Below are positions 1 through 9,120 of a stretch of DNA of 64,000 bases, one piece after another. The stretch covers positions 372,001 to 436,000 of the forward strand of contig CATOTH010000009.1 in NCBI GenBank assembly GCA_951813065.1, read 5' to 3'. The position numbers were made by a program, and so were the translations under genes. Positions within the stretch are counted from its first letter, which is position 1; every line of letters begins with the position of its first letter. Origin of the DNA: an uncultured Bryobacterales bacterium. Lineage in GTDB: Bacteria; Acidobacteriota; Terriglobia; Bryobacterales; UBA6623. The notes below the pieces were generated by a model, which saw only the letters and a list, made by a program, of their open reading frames with translations, searched no databases and had not been told where the DNA came from.

Positions 1-186
1 GACATGTTATCGACACCACGCAGTAGTCGTTCAGGCCGTCGCGCCTAGGAGCCTGTCCATTCTGGATAGGTATCCGGTTCTGTTACTCTTCCCGGAGAGC
101 TGCAATCGATGTAGCCTTCTCGCTGCCGGACGCGAAGCATCCAGTTGCCGTTCGAAGACCGTGGTCACGGGGCAATCCGGTTCGAC

Positions 187-1635
187 TTACCAGGTCCACC
201 ACGCTTGCAATCGCCGCTCCATGTCCCGACGGACTACTGTATGCTCCGGGGAGTCGACTAGGTTCTCGCGCTCTCGCGGGGCCGTGGCCGATAGGCGGTA
301 TAGCTCGGGCCGTTCCGTTTCGTTCAGGATGAACTTCCATTGGCGCGAGCGCACCATTTTGGTTCTGTGAACCGGAACCATTGTGGGTCCTAGGACTTTC
401 GTGTGCCGCGGAGAAGCTTCCTTGTCTCTCGGCGCGAGATCAGGCGGGAGCACCCCTGGTGCCAACTCGCTGTACGCCGCTGATGTGAAGATTTCCTCGC
501 GGTCCGCAGCGGAGGTCTTCTGCATGAGCGTGTCGGCTAGGGACACTCCGGAGGCGGTTTCCGGATGCGATGCACCCGTGAGTTCGACGAGCGTGGGAAA
601 CAGGTCGGATGATTGCGCCAGAGTATCGGTTCGGATGCCCGTGGCGATTCGGCCGGGAGCCCACCAGATCAGGGGGACGTGCAGGAGCGAGTCGTAGAGA
701 AACATTCCTTTTCTCACCATGCCGTAGTCGCCCATGAAGTCTCCGTGGTCCGCCGTGACTACCACGATGGTGTTTCCGTCCAGCCCTCTGCTCTCGAGAG
801 CTCCGAGCAGCCGTCCGACAGGCTGGTCAACTCCCCACTCGACTTGAGCGTAGTAGTAGCGCATGGTCTCGATCAAGTCCTCCCGGCCAAGGTGCTGGAA
901 TCCCATCGCTTGGGCGAATTGATCGAGACGATTTCCGAGTGCGGACGGGTCGATTCCGGGGCGTAGCACTAGGTCACTCGGGTCGTACCGCGTGACATAC
1001 TTGGCAGGCGCCATGTACGGAGGGTGCGGGTCGAAATAGCTTACGTGCAGGAAGAAGGGATCGGTGCCTGCCTGGCCAATGAACCTGATGGCCGACTCGG
1101 TGTTGACGTGGGGGAAGCAGTCTTCTTCGGGCCAGTACACCGCGGAGTGCCAGTGTGGCGGCACATAGCCGTTGTAAGCCCGGAACGGCTCGCGACTGCG
1201 GATGTCGCTATAATCCAAGTTTTCCAGTGCTTCGCCGGTGAAAGTGTGGTTCTTTCCCACCCAGCCGGTCCGGTAACCGCGCTTGGCGAAATGCTCGAGC
1301 ATGGATCCCCGCCAAGGCAGCTTGTCGCCGTCGTCGTTTGTCAGGGAGCCGTGTTCGTGGGGGTGCTGGCCGGAAAAGCAGGACTTCCTGGTCGGGACAC
1401 ATACCGGACCGCTGGCAAAGCCGTTGCGGAAGAGCATCCCTTCGCGGGCCATGCGATCGAGGTGTGGCGTGCGGACGTTGGGGTGACCGGCCGTTCCGAT
1501 GCAATCGCCGCGCATCTGGTCGGCGGTTATGAAAAGCACGTTCGGCGGCGTGTCGGCTGCGCGGCCGGCATGGAATGCGGCCGAGCCAGCCGAGAGCAGG
1601 ATGGATTTGGCAAAGGTGCGCCGATTGCAGCTCAT
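187..1635 (-). CDS. Sulfatase (type I, formylglycine-dependent), Tat-exported
   Basis: Predicted to hydrolyse sulfate esters outside the cytoplasm. The protein has about 482 residues from the ATG chosen at 1635. A twin-arginine signal (NRRTFAK followed by a hydrophobic stretch) begins a few residues in. The metal-binding start of the fold, NVLFITADQMRGD, follows. The formylglycine motif C-x-P-x-R is present as CVPTR with Cys79. VGKNHTF and TADHGDFMGDYGM are further alkaline-phosphatase-superfamily active-site blocks. A longer reading frame extends 93 bases upstream but would bury the Tat signal, so the internal start is preferred. The substrate cannot be read from the sequence. The gene is divergent from the CxxCH protein, and their start codons overlap at CATG 1633-1636. 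Confidence 0.9.
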   Translation of the reverse strand: MSCNRRTFAKSILLSAGSAAFHAGRAADTPPNVLFITADQMRGDCIGTAGHPNVRTPHLDRMAREGMLFRNGFASGPVCVPTRKSCFSGQHPHEHGSLTNDDGDKLPWRGSMLEHFAKRGYRTGWVGKNHTFTGEALENLDYSDIRSREPFRAYNGYVPPHWHSAVYWPEEDCFPHVNTESAIRFIGQAGTDPFFLHVSYFDPHPPYMAPAKYVTRYDPSDLVLRPGIDPSALGNRLDQFAQAMGFQHLGREDLIETMRYYYAQVEWGVDQPVGRLLGALESRGLDGNTIVVVTADHGDFMGDYGMVRKGMFLYDSLLHVPLIWWAPGRIATGIRTDTLAQSSDLFPTLVELTGASHPETASGVSLADTLMQKTSAADREEIFTSAAYSELAPGVLPPDLAPRDKEASPRHTKVLGPTMVPVHRTKMVRSRQWKFILNETERPELYRLSATAPRERENLVDSPEHTVVRRDMERRLQAWWTW

Positions 1636-2881
1636 GAGTGGGGCTAGTATCGCAGAAGCAACGGCAACGGTTACGGCGGTCGCCGGGCCGTGCTTCCGGG
1701 TGGCTGCCGTCTTGCTTGCGGCGGCCATGGCGGCCGCGTCGGATGATCCGGTGGCAGCGCTCGACAGGCGGCTGGCGAGCGGCGCAGCCGAATTGCGCTT
1801 TGACCCGAAGTGGGGCTACTTGACTTCAGTCCTGGAGGAGCTGGAGGTTCCACTCTCATCACAAGTGCTTGTCTTCTCAAAGACCAGCGCCCAGTTTCAG
1901 TGGATTACTCCGAGGAATCCGCGGGCGATCTACTTCAACGACCAAACTTACGTGGGTTGGGTGCCGAACGCTCCAGTGCTCGAGATTTCGACCGCAACCG
2001 CTGGCGGCGAGGTGGCATTCTACACACTCCGCCAGCGACCCGTGGCGAAGCCCCGCTTCGTGGCTGACAACGGATCCTGCCTGCAGTGCCATGAATCGTT
2101 CCGCACGCTGGGAGTTCCGGGCCACTTGACGCGCTCGGTCTTTCCGGCGGCAGACGGCCTGCCACACTTCGGCCACGGTACTCTCAACGTGGACCACTCG
2201 ACCCCGATTGCGAATCGCTGGGGAGGCTGGTTTGTGACTGGCCGTGTCGGGGCTCGCCATCGCGGCAACGCTGTTGGCCCCGAAGACCGCTTTGACGCCT
2301 TCGTTGCCGGTTCTCTTGCGCGGGCACCGGCTGGTTTCTTCAATCCAGAGAGATACCCGACGCCGTTCAGCGACGTGGTCGCCCATCTGGTTTTGGCGCA
2401 TCAGACTCGCGTCCACAACTCAATCGCCAAGGCGGGGCACGAAGCGCGGGCCGCGCTTGCCTATCAGGAGCAGATGGAACGGATTTTCGGCGAGTCGTCG
2501 GAATCTCTGGTGGCGTCAGTGCGGCGTCGGATCGAGGGCCCCTCCGAACAGCTTGTCCGAGACTTGCTGCTTGTCGGCGAGGCCCGTTTGGACGGGCCGG
2601 TCTCGGGCCTGTCTGGCTTTGCCGAGGAATTTCAGGCCCGGGGAGTTCGGGACTCGCGTGGCCACTCGCTGCGTGAACTCGATTTGGGATCGCGCCTTTT
2701 TCGCTATCCGTGCAGCTTCTTGATCCGGTCTGCTGAGTACGCGAGCCTGCCTGAACGAGTCCGCGACTACGTGGAGTCCCGCCTGGTCGAGATACTCGCT
2801 GGAACGGATAATTCCGGTGCTTTCGAGCATTTGGGAGTTGCAAATCGGTCGGCGATTCGAGAGTTGCTCGCGACAAGATAA
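1634..2881 (+). CDS. Secreted protein with a single CxxCH haem-binding motif
   Basis: A protein of about 415 residues with a hydrophobic N-terminal segment (VAAVLLAAAMAAAS) that looks like a signal peptide. One c-type haem motif, CLQCH, lies at about residues 149-153 and is followed by histidine-containing stretches that could give a distal ligand. The rest matches no family I can name with confidence. The C-terminal half looks helical and hydrophilic. The ATG at 1634 overlaps the start of the divergent sulfatase; a GTG at 1700 is an alternative start just before the hydrophobic core. A role as a periplasmic monohaem cytochrome or haem sensor is inference from the motif alone. Confidence 0.7.
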   Translation: MSGASIAEATATVTAVAGPCFRVAAVLLAAAMAAASDDPVAALDRRLASGAAELRFDPKWGYLTSVLEELEVPLSSQVLVFSKTSAQFQWITPRNPRAIYFNDQTYVGWVPNAPVLEISTATAGGEVAFYTLRQRPVAKPRFVADNGSCLQCHESFRTLGVPGHLTRSVFPAADGLPHFGHGTLNVDHSTPIANRWGGWFVTGRVGARHRGNAVGPEDRFDAFVAGSLARAPAGFFNPERYPTPFSDVVAHLVLAHQTRVHNSIAKAGHEARAALAYQEQMERIFGESSESLVASVRRRIEGPSEQLVRDLLLVGEARLDGPVSGLSGFAEEFQARGVRDSRGHSLRELDLGSRLFRYPCSFLIRSAEYASLPERVRDYVESRLVEILAGTDNSGAFEHLGVANRSAIRELLATR

Positions 2882-2942
2882 TAGCCCGGTAGGGTTTCGC
2901 CGGCTCACCCGATCACATTGATTGACCGGAGAGTCTCGCATA

Positions 2943-5900
2943 ATGGAGTCATTGGCTGATCGGGGATGCCGGAACCCGAGCATTAACCGCATGCAGTCCC
3001 GCCTTGATCGTATTCGTCTGCTCAATGAAGCATTGGCTGAGCGCATCCTCGTTCTGGATGGGGCCATGGGGACCCAGCTGCAGGCCGCCAACCTCGAGGC
3101 GCGCGACTTCGGAGGGCCTGCCCTTGAGGGTTGCAACGAGAACTTGGTCTTGACAAGGCCCGATGTAGTCCGCCGGATCCATGACGAATACCTGGATGCG
3201 GGAGCGGACATCATTGAGACCAACACGTTCGGCGCGATGGGAATCGTGCTGGCGGAATACGGTCTGGAAGATCGGGTTGCCCAAATCAATTCCGCGGCAG
3301 GGCTTCTGGCGCGAGAAGCTGCCGCCGCGATGGAACAGGGGGGGCGGCCTCGGTTTGTCGCGGGATCGATGGGTCCCTCGACGAAATCGATCACGGTAAC
3401 GGGCGGCATCACCTTCGACGGGCTGGTCCAGTCCTACCGTGAGCAGGCACTCGCGCTAGCGGAACACTGCGACATGCTCATCCTGGAGACCTGCCAGGAC
3501 ACCCGCAACATCAAGGCTTCGTTGATCGGCATCGGACTCGCTCTGCGCGAGTTCGGTCTGAGGCTGCCAGTGATTGTGTCCGGCACGATCGAGCCTACGG
3601 GCACGATGCTGGCGGGCCAGATGGCCGAAGCCTTCGTCGTCTCGCTCGAATACGCCGAGCCGCTCGCGATCGGCTTGAATTGCGCGACCGGACCGGAGTA
3701 CATGACAGACCACGTCAGAACGATTCACGAGACCGCGACGCCGCTCGTCTCGTGCTATCCCAACGCAGGATTGCCCGACGAGGACGGTCTGTATTCCGAA
3801 ACTCCTGAGATGGTTGCGAGGGTGCTTGAGCGCTTCGCTCGCAACGGCTGGTTGAACATCGTCGGCGGGTGCTGCGGGACGACCCCTGAACACATTCGGA
3901 ACATCGCCCAGATGGCCGAGCCCCACGCCCCGCGCCGGCACGCCCCTGCTCGAGTGGCGAAGTTCACGGGAATCGATGTTGCCGAGGCCTCGGACGACAA
4001 TCGCCCGCTCCTGATCGGAGAGCGGACGAATGTGGTGGGCTCTCGACGGTTCAAGCGGCTGATCAGCGGAGAGAAGTTTGAACAGGCAGCGGAAATTGCT
4101 CGCGCGCAGGTGAAGAACGGTGCCCAGATCATCGACGTCAATCTGGAGAATCCGGATCGGGACGAGCTTTCCGATATCGATTCGTTTTATTCGCTGCTGA
4201 TTCACAAGGTCAAGGCTCCCTTGATGATTGACTCGACGGACCCGGCGGCTGTCGAGCGGGCGCTGACGTACTGCCAGGGCAAAGCCTTGGTGAACTCGAT
4301 CAATTTCGAGGATGGTGAAGAGCGGTTCGATCTTGTCGTGCCGCTGCTTCGCCGATACGGAGCAGCCGTGGTTGTCGGCACTATTGACGAAGATCCCGAG
4401 CAAGCCCAAGCCGTCACGCGGGAGCGCAAGGTGGCGATCGCTGAGAGGGCTTACGATTTGCTGACCGCGAAGTGGGGTCTTGCCGAGGAGGACATAGTCT
4501 TCGACCCACTTGTCTTTCCGTGTGGTACCGGGGACGTGAACTATATCGGCAGCGCTGTCGAGACGATCGAGTCCTTGCGGCTGATCAAGCAGCGACTGCC
4601 AAACGTGAAAACGTTGCTCGGGGTGAGCAACGTCAGCTTCGGGCTGCCTCCGGCCGCGAGGGAGGCGGTCAATGCCGTTTTCATCTATCACGCCACGCGC
4701 GCCGGTTTGGACATGGCGATCGTCAACACGGAGAATCTGCGTCGGTACGCGGCGCTTTCCGATGAAGAGAGGCACTTGGCCGAAGCGTTGCTGTACAACT
4801 ACCCGAGTCCGGAAATCGAGGCGCCAAGCGACTACAGGGACCAGACGACCGAACAGCGGGTCGCACTCAACAACTTCCACATTGCAAGGGTCGCGGATGC
4901 ATTTCGGGGGGCGGTCGAGAGAAAGCGCAGCGATGTGGGGAAGCTGTCGCTGGACGAACGCTTGGCCAACTACATTGTCGAAGGGACGAAGGAGGGCCTC
5001 TTCGCTGATCTGGACGCGAAGCTGGCGAAGGATGTGTTACCGCTCGACATTGTCAACGGTCCGTTGATGGACGGGATGAAAGAGGTTGGACGTCTGTTCA
5101 ACAACAACGAGCTGATCGTCGCAGAAGTGCTCCAGTCGGCGGAGTCGATGAAGGCTGCGGTCGACCACTTGGAACCGCACATGGAGAAGGCCGCTGATGC
5201 CAACAAGGGCACGGTAATCCTGGCGACCGTGAAGGGCGATGTCCACGACATCGGCAAGAACTTGGTCGACATCATCCTCTCCAACAACGGCTACAGCGTG
5301 AGGAACCTCGGGATCAAGGTGCCTCCGGAGGAACTGATTCGGGCAAGCCGCGAGCATCACCCCGACGCGATCGGTCTGTCGGGCCTGCTGGTCAAGAGCG
5401 CCCAGCAAATGGTGGTCACAGCGAAGGATCTGCGGGCAGCGGGGGTGCACGTTCCGCTGCTAGTAGGCGGCGCTGCGTTGAGTGCGAACTTCACGAGGAA
5501 GAGAATTGCTCCGTCGTACGGCCAGCTGACCTGCTACGCACCGGACGCAATGAAGGGGTTAGCACTGCTCGATCGGGTGATGGACCCCGAGAGCCGGGCC
5601 GGACTCGAAGCGGAACACGCCCCAATCGAGGAGAGCAGGGGCGCTGACTTGGCAGACCGAAGTGGGGAGCCGGCTGTGCGCAGTTCCCGCGCTAGGGCTG
5701 ACGTTCCACCGATCAAGTGCCCGTACGAGGCCCGCCAGCTGACCGAAATCCCGCAACTGAAGGAGATTTGGCGCTTCATCAATCCGAAAATGCTGTATTC
5801 CAAGCATCTCGGATTCAGGGGCGATTTCAAGAAGGCGCTAGCAGAGCGCGACGAGAGGGCGATGGCCCTGAGAATTGCCATGGACGAGGTTCAGGAAGAG

Positions 5901-6497
5901 GCCGAGACATTCATGAAGCCGAGGGCCGTATGGCGCTTCCTTGATGCGGAGGCGCACGGCAATACGATCATTCTGTACTTGCCCGGCACCGAGACCGCCG
6001 TTCATCAATTCAGATTCCCGCGCCAGAGGAGGGCCGACGGCCTTAGCCTTGCGGATTTTGTCGCGGTGCCGAGAGATTGCCGGGATTCGCTGGCCCTGAT
6101 CTGCGTTTCAGCGGGAGAGGGGATTCGGGAGCGTGCCGGAACCTTCAAGGAGAACGGAGAATACCTTAAGTCGCACGCGATCCAGGCTTTGGCGATCGAG
6201 ACGGCGGAAGCGTGTGCTGAGTGGCTCCACCGTCGGATTCGCGAAGACTGGGGTTTCGCGGACCCGGAAGAAATGACGATGGCGGACCGGTTCCGTTCCA
6301 GGTACAGGGGGCGCCGCTACAGCTTCGGTTATCCGGCCTGCCCGAACCTTGACGACCAGTACGGATTGTTCGAACTCCTGCGGCCCGAGGACATTGGCGT
6401 GACATTGACGGACGGAGCCATGATGGATCCCGAGGCCAGCGTAAGTGCGCTGGTGTTCCAGCATCCCGATTGCATCTACTTTGACGTCAACTCCTAG
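2943..6497 (+). CDS. metH: Cobalamin-dependent methionine synthase
   Basis: Transfers the methyl group of 5-methyltetrahydrofolate to homocysteine through methylcobalamin, in the cytoplasm. The product has 1184 residues, close to the usual length of about 1200. Domain order is complete: homocysteine-binding barrel (LDGAMGTQLQ; zinc ligands in GLNCATG and GGCCGTTP), pterin-binding barrel (IGERTNVVGS onward), four-helix cap, B12-binding domain with DVHDIGKN (cobalt-ligating His codon at 5244-5246), and C-terminal AdoMet activation domain ending near YFDVNS. ATG 2943 is chosen because a GGAG lies about 11 bases upstream and the protein start fits; an in-frame ATG at 2991 is also possible. No SAM or cobalamin riboswitch could be recognised in the short upstream gap. 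Confidence 0.97.
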   Translation: MESLADRGCRNPSINRMQSRLDRIRLLNEALAERILVLDGAMGTQLQAANLEARDFGGPALEGCNENLVLTRPDVVRRIHDEYLDAGADIIETNTFGAMGIVLAEYGLEDRVAQINSAAGLLAREAAAAMEQGGRPRFVAGSMGPSTKSITVTGGITFDGLVQSYREQALALAEHCDMLILETCQDTRNIKASLIGIGLALREFGLRLPVIVSGTIEPTGTMLAGQMAEAFVVSLEYAEPLAIGLNCATGPEYMTDHVRTIHETATPLVSCYPNAGLPDEDGLYSETPEMVARVLERFARNGWLNIVGGCCGTTPEHIRNIAQMAEPHAPRRHAPARVAKFTGIDVAEASDDNRPLLIGERTNVVGSRRFKRLISGEKFEQAAEIARAQVKNGAQIIDVNLENPDRDELSDIDSFYSLLIHKVKAPLMIDSTDPAAVERALTYCQGKALVNSINFEDGEERFDLVVPLLRRYGAAVVVGTIDEDPEQAQAVTRERKVAIAERAYDLLTAKWGLAEEDIVFDPLVFPCGTGDVNYIGSAVETIESLRLIKQRLPNVKTLLGVSNVSFGLPPAAREAVNAVFIYHATRAGLDMAIVNTENLRRYAALSDEERHLAEALLYNYPSPEIEAPSDYRDQTTEQRVALNNFHIARVADAFRGAVERKRSDVGKLSLDERLANYIVEGTKEGLFADLDAKLAKDVLPLDIVNGPLMDGMKEVGRLFNNNELIVAEVLQSAESMKAAVDHLEPHMEKAADANKGTVILATVKGDVHDIGKNLVDIILSNNGYSVRNLGIKVPPEELIRASREHHPDAIGLSGLLVKSAQQMVVTAKDLRAAGVHVPLLVGGAALSANFTRKRIAPSYGQLTCYAPDAMKGLALLDRVMDPESRAGLEAEHAPIEESRGADLADRSGEPAVRSSRARADVPPIKCPYEARQLTEIPQLKEIWRFINPKMLYSKHLGFRGDFKKALAERDERAMALRIAMDEVQEEAETFMKPRAVWRFLDAEAHGNTIILYLPGTETAVHQFRFPRQRRADGLSLADFVAVPRDCRDSLALICVSAGEGIRERAGTFKENGEYLKSHAIQALAIETAEACAEWLHRRIREDWGFADPEEMTMADRFRSRYRGRRYSFGYPACPNLDDQYGLFELLRPEDIGVTLTDGAMMDPEASVSALVFQHPDCIYFDVNS

Positions 6498-6549
6498 CGA
6501 GAAGGCTTCGCGGCCTGGGACGCGACACAAACAACTTGGGCCGGGTTTT

Positions 6550-7749
6550 CTACGCGTCGGGAGGTGTCCAGATTGTCGCGCCGATATACCGTTCCGGTCC
6601 GGACGCCTCGTCGGTGAAGTAGTAGACTGCAACAACCTTTCCATCGGGCCGTTGCACGGCGCGCACATAGCCGATATCAGTGCTCGCTCCGTCGTCTCGA
6701 AGGACGATTTCGTCGCCCCAGGATCGTCCGTTGTCGCTGCTGAGCGTGGCTCGGATGCTGAACGGCTCGGCCCGGAAGCCGTAGACCAAGCAGATCCGCC
6801 CGTCCTCAAGCTGGATCATCGCGGGAGGATTGCCCGTTCCCACGTTCGGGACAGCCTTGCCCAGGTACTCCCAGCTTTCGCCGTTGTCCATAGACAGGTA
6901 CGTTCCGATCCACCGCTCCGGCCCCTCCCGCATCCTGACCGTGACGAGTATCTCGGTCTCAGACAGCCGAACCGAGGCGGGCATGATCGAGAAATCCTCG
7001 GGCTCCGGACCGATCCACGACAAGAGATTCCAAGTCTTGCCTCCGTCGGTCGTCCGTACGCACAGCGGCCGTCCCTCTTTTCCATTCTCCTTCGCGGCGG
7101 TGATGAACAGCGTGCATTCGTCCTTGCTGTCGACGATGTAGTCCGTCCGGGGAGCAATGCCCGGCGAATCGAAGTCCGGCAGCCTGTATGGGCCCTTCCA
7201 TGTATCCCCGCGATCGTACGAGTAGAAGATCCGGCCGATTCCGGCGTGAATGCTATTGGTCCGCACGGTCAGCGCGAGGTCCGGATGGGTGAAATCGATA
7301 CCGCCCTCGCTCTCCATGAGTTCGGGCAGGGTGACACCAGGCCGGGTCACGCCGTGTAAGTAGCCGCCCTCGGTCAGCAGATAACCCTTTTCGCCGGGGT
7401 CTTCGAGTTCCCAGGTCTCGCCGCCGTCGAGGCTGCGCGCCAGCATGTGAATTTCGGGTTTCTCTCGGTCGATATGGTGGCGTTCGCCCTGATCCTTGTA
7501 ATAGCCCATCCCGAATCCGACCAAGATCTCGTTGTCCCAGATCCAGATCCCGTGGTTGGCTGGCCAGCCACCAAACATGTCTTTCTCGAAGTAAACCTTG
7601 TTGTGTTGGACCGCATCCGCAGGCGCCATAACGGTGCTGCGTTCCGGGGCTTCAGCTGGGGCCTCTTCCTCTGGGGCCGGGCAGGCAACCATACCGAATG
7701 CTAGGGCGAGGATGCCTAGCGTGAGAGTGAGTTTCATCGTGTGCTCCAT
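6550..7749 (-). CDS. Sialidase-like BNR/Asp-box lipoprotein
   Basis: A lipoprotein of 399 residues with a lipobox ending in GMVAC, so it is anchored on the cell surface or in the periplasm. Five Asp-box repeats (S-x-D-x-G-x-x-W pattern) are visible: SLDGGETW, SYDRGDTW, TTDGGKTW, SMDNGESW and SSDNGRSW. This is the six-bladed propeller fold of exo-sialidases. The start at 7749 is chosen because AGGAGA lies about 5 bases before it; the in-frame ATG at 7737 has the same motif too far away. Asp boxes also occur in non-sialidase glycosidases and binding proteins, so the exact substrate is open. Convergent with metH. Confidence 0.85.
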   Translation of the reverse strand: MEHTMKLTLTLGILALAFGMVACPAPEEEAPAEAPERSTVMAPADAVQHNKVYFEKDMFGGWPANHGIWIWDNEILVGFGMGYYKDQGERHHIDREKPEIHMLARSLDGGETWELEDPGEKGYLLTEGGYLHGVTRPGVTLPELMESEGGIDFTHPDLALTVRTNSIHAGIGRIFYSYDRGDTWKGPYRLPDFDSPGIAPRTDYIVDSKDECTLFITAAKENGKEGRPLCVRTTDGGKTWNLLSWIGPEPEDFSIMPASVRLSETEILVTVRMREGPERWIGTYLSMDNGESWEYLGKAVPNVGTGNPPAMIQLEDGRICLVYGFRAEPFSIRATLSSDNGRSWGDEIVLRDDGASTDIGYVRAVQRPDGKVVAVYYFTDEASGPERYIGATIWTPPDA

Positions 7750-7982
7750 TGTTCTCCTGAGAACGCTCAGACTCAACCATTATGTACCTTAGCAGCGTCT
7801 GGCTCTCAAGATCGTCAAGACTTGGGTGGTCTTGGCAGGATCGGTGTCGAATGTAATGTCCTCAGCTTAGATTGAGCCGAGTGCTTGCTCGATGGCAAGC
7901 ACCGATGGCTCCCCGCGAACAGCCGTCGATCGACGGCTCCGTTTCGAGGGTGCCAGACGGGTCAGTTGGACCGGACACGGCA

Positions 7983-8864
7983 CTATTCCGCGGTCTGCGT
8001 TCCCAACCAACGGACGGCATTCTCAAGGATCTTGAGCACGTTCGGATCCTTAAAGACAGGAAACGTCTCGTGGCCGGGACGAAAATAGAAGACCTTGCCA
8101 AGTCCGAGGTTCCAGAGCATGCCTCCTCGGAAGTGTCCGCTTCCACGCCAGTCTTCCCGGAACAGGACGACATCGGGATCAGGCACGTGAAACGGTTCGT
8201 CATACATTTCGCTTTGCGGTATGTCGAATTGAGATGGCAGGCCGTCCATGATCGGGTGGTCCGGCGTCAGCACGGTCACCCGGCTTGACTTGCCGTGGGC
8301 GTCGACGCCGGGAAAGACGCAATTCGGAAGGTCGACGCGAACCTGCCTTACCGTGCCCCCTCGCTTGAATGCGTAGTAGGCTGGCGTCACGATCGAGTCG
8401 TAGGTGGGTGGGAATCGTCCCGGCGGGGGCACGAACTCGATGCTCGTGTTTGGGTCGGGAAAGCGGCGCTTGGCATCGTCCTTGGTTCGCGAATACATCG
8501 CCTGCATGAAGGGCACGGACCAATGTGCTGAGTGAAGGGCGACAAGGGCCAGCTGGCCGGAGCGGATTCGTTCGACGATGCGCTGGCCGACGGCGTCGGG
8601 CACCTCTCCTTGACGCACATGGCCCCACCAAATCAGGACATCCTGATTGTCCAGCGATGCCAGACCGTTCTGCGGATCATCTTGACCGGCGGACTGGACA
8701 CTCAGGCCGTCCTGGCTTCGGAGGTAATGGGCGATTTCGTTGCCGAGGAAATTGTCGTAGGCTTCCTCCTGCCTCGGTTGGCGCTCGTCCCAGACGAGCA
8801 CGTTGACTGGATCCGCCCCTGCGACAGGAATCGAGGCCAGGAGCAACGAGACAAGGGTTCGCAT
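7983..8864 (-). CDS. Secreted ThuA-like domain protein
   Basis: The product has 293 residues, with an N-terminal signal peptide (MRTLVSLLLASIPVAGA) and then a ThuA-type glutamine-amidotransferase-like fold: VNVLVWDERQP, ALVALHSAHWS and the C-terminal GLGKVFYFRPGHETFP. ThuA-like proteins of this kind are common next to secreted dehydrogenases and DUF1549 genes in Planctomycetes and Acidobacteria; their reaction is poorly defined, and a role in sugar use is only inferred. The frame continues upstream to 9188, but the signal peptide places the start at 8864. There is no clear Shine-Dalgarno; a TCTAAT hexamer sits 6 bases before the ATG. Confidence 0.85.
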   Translation of the reverse strand: MRTLVSLLLASIPVAGADPVNVLVWDERQPRQEEAYDNFLGNEIAHYLRSQDGLSVQSAGQDDPQNGLASLDNQDVLIWWGHVRQGEVPDAVGQRIVERIRSGQLALVALHSAHWSVPFMQAMYSRTKDDAKRRFPDPNTSIEFVPPPGRFPPTYDSIVTPAYYAFKRGGTVRQVRVDLPNCVFPGVDAHGKSSRVTVLTPDHPIMDGLPSQFDIPQSEMYDEPFHVPDPDVVLFREDWRGSGHFRGGMLWNLGLGKVFYFRPGHETFPVFKDPNVLKILENAVRWLGTQTAE

Positions 8865-8870
8865 GGCCCC

Positions 8871-8876
8871 ATTAGA
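8871..8876 (-). promoter_or_regulatory. Possible -10 box giving a leaderless transcript of the ThuA-like gene
   Basis: TCTAAT on the minus strand, 6 bases before the ATG at 8864. Transcription would start at or next to the start codon. No good -35 was found, so support is weak. Confidence 0.3.
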
Positions 8877-9120
8877 CCATCCCGCGAGTGCCGCGGGATG
8901 AATCAAGGAGCCGGTTCCCATCGGCGAGACCACGGATCCCGGGATGCGCCACCTCGGCTCGCGAATTGCGCCGATCGCATGGCTTGAGGTTGTCGATATC
9001 GGTATGTTGGAACAAGAATACGCGAAATTTGAGTGCCATCCTGAGCGGAGTGCAATAAACTGGTGATCGATGGAGTATGGTTCAGTGTGGGAGCGGCAGA
9101 CAGTCGGTTCCAAGCGGCGG

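Noticed and set aside
3456..4880. Long minus-strand frame (474 codons) inside metH
   Set aside because: High-GC coding DNA gives long antisense frames; its translation has no recognisable domain and metH is certain.
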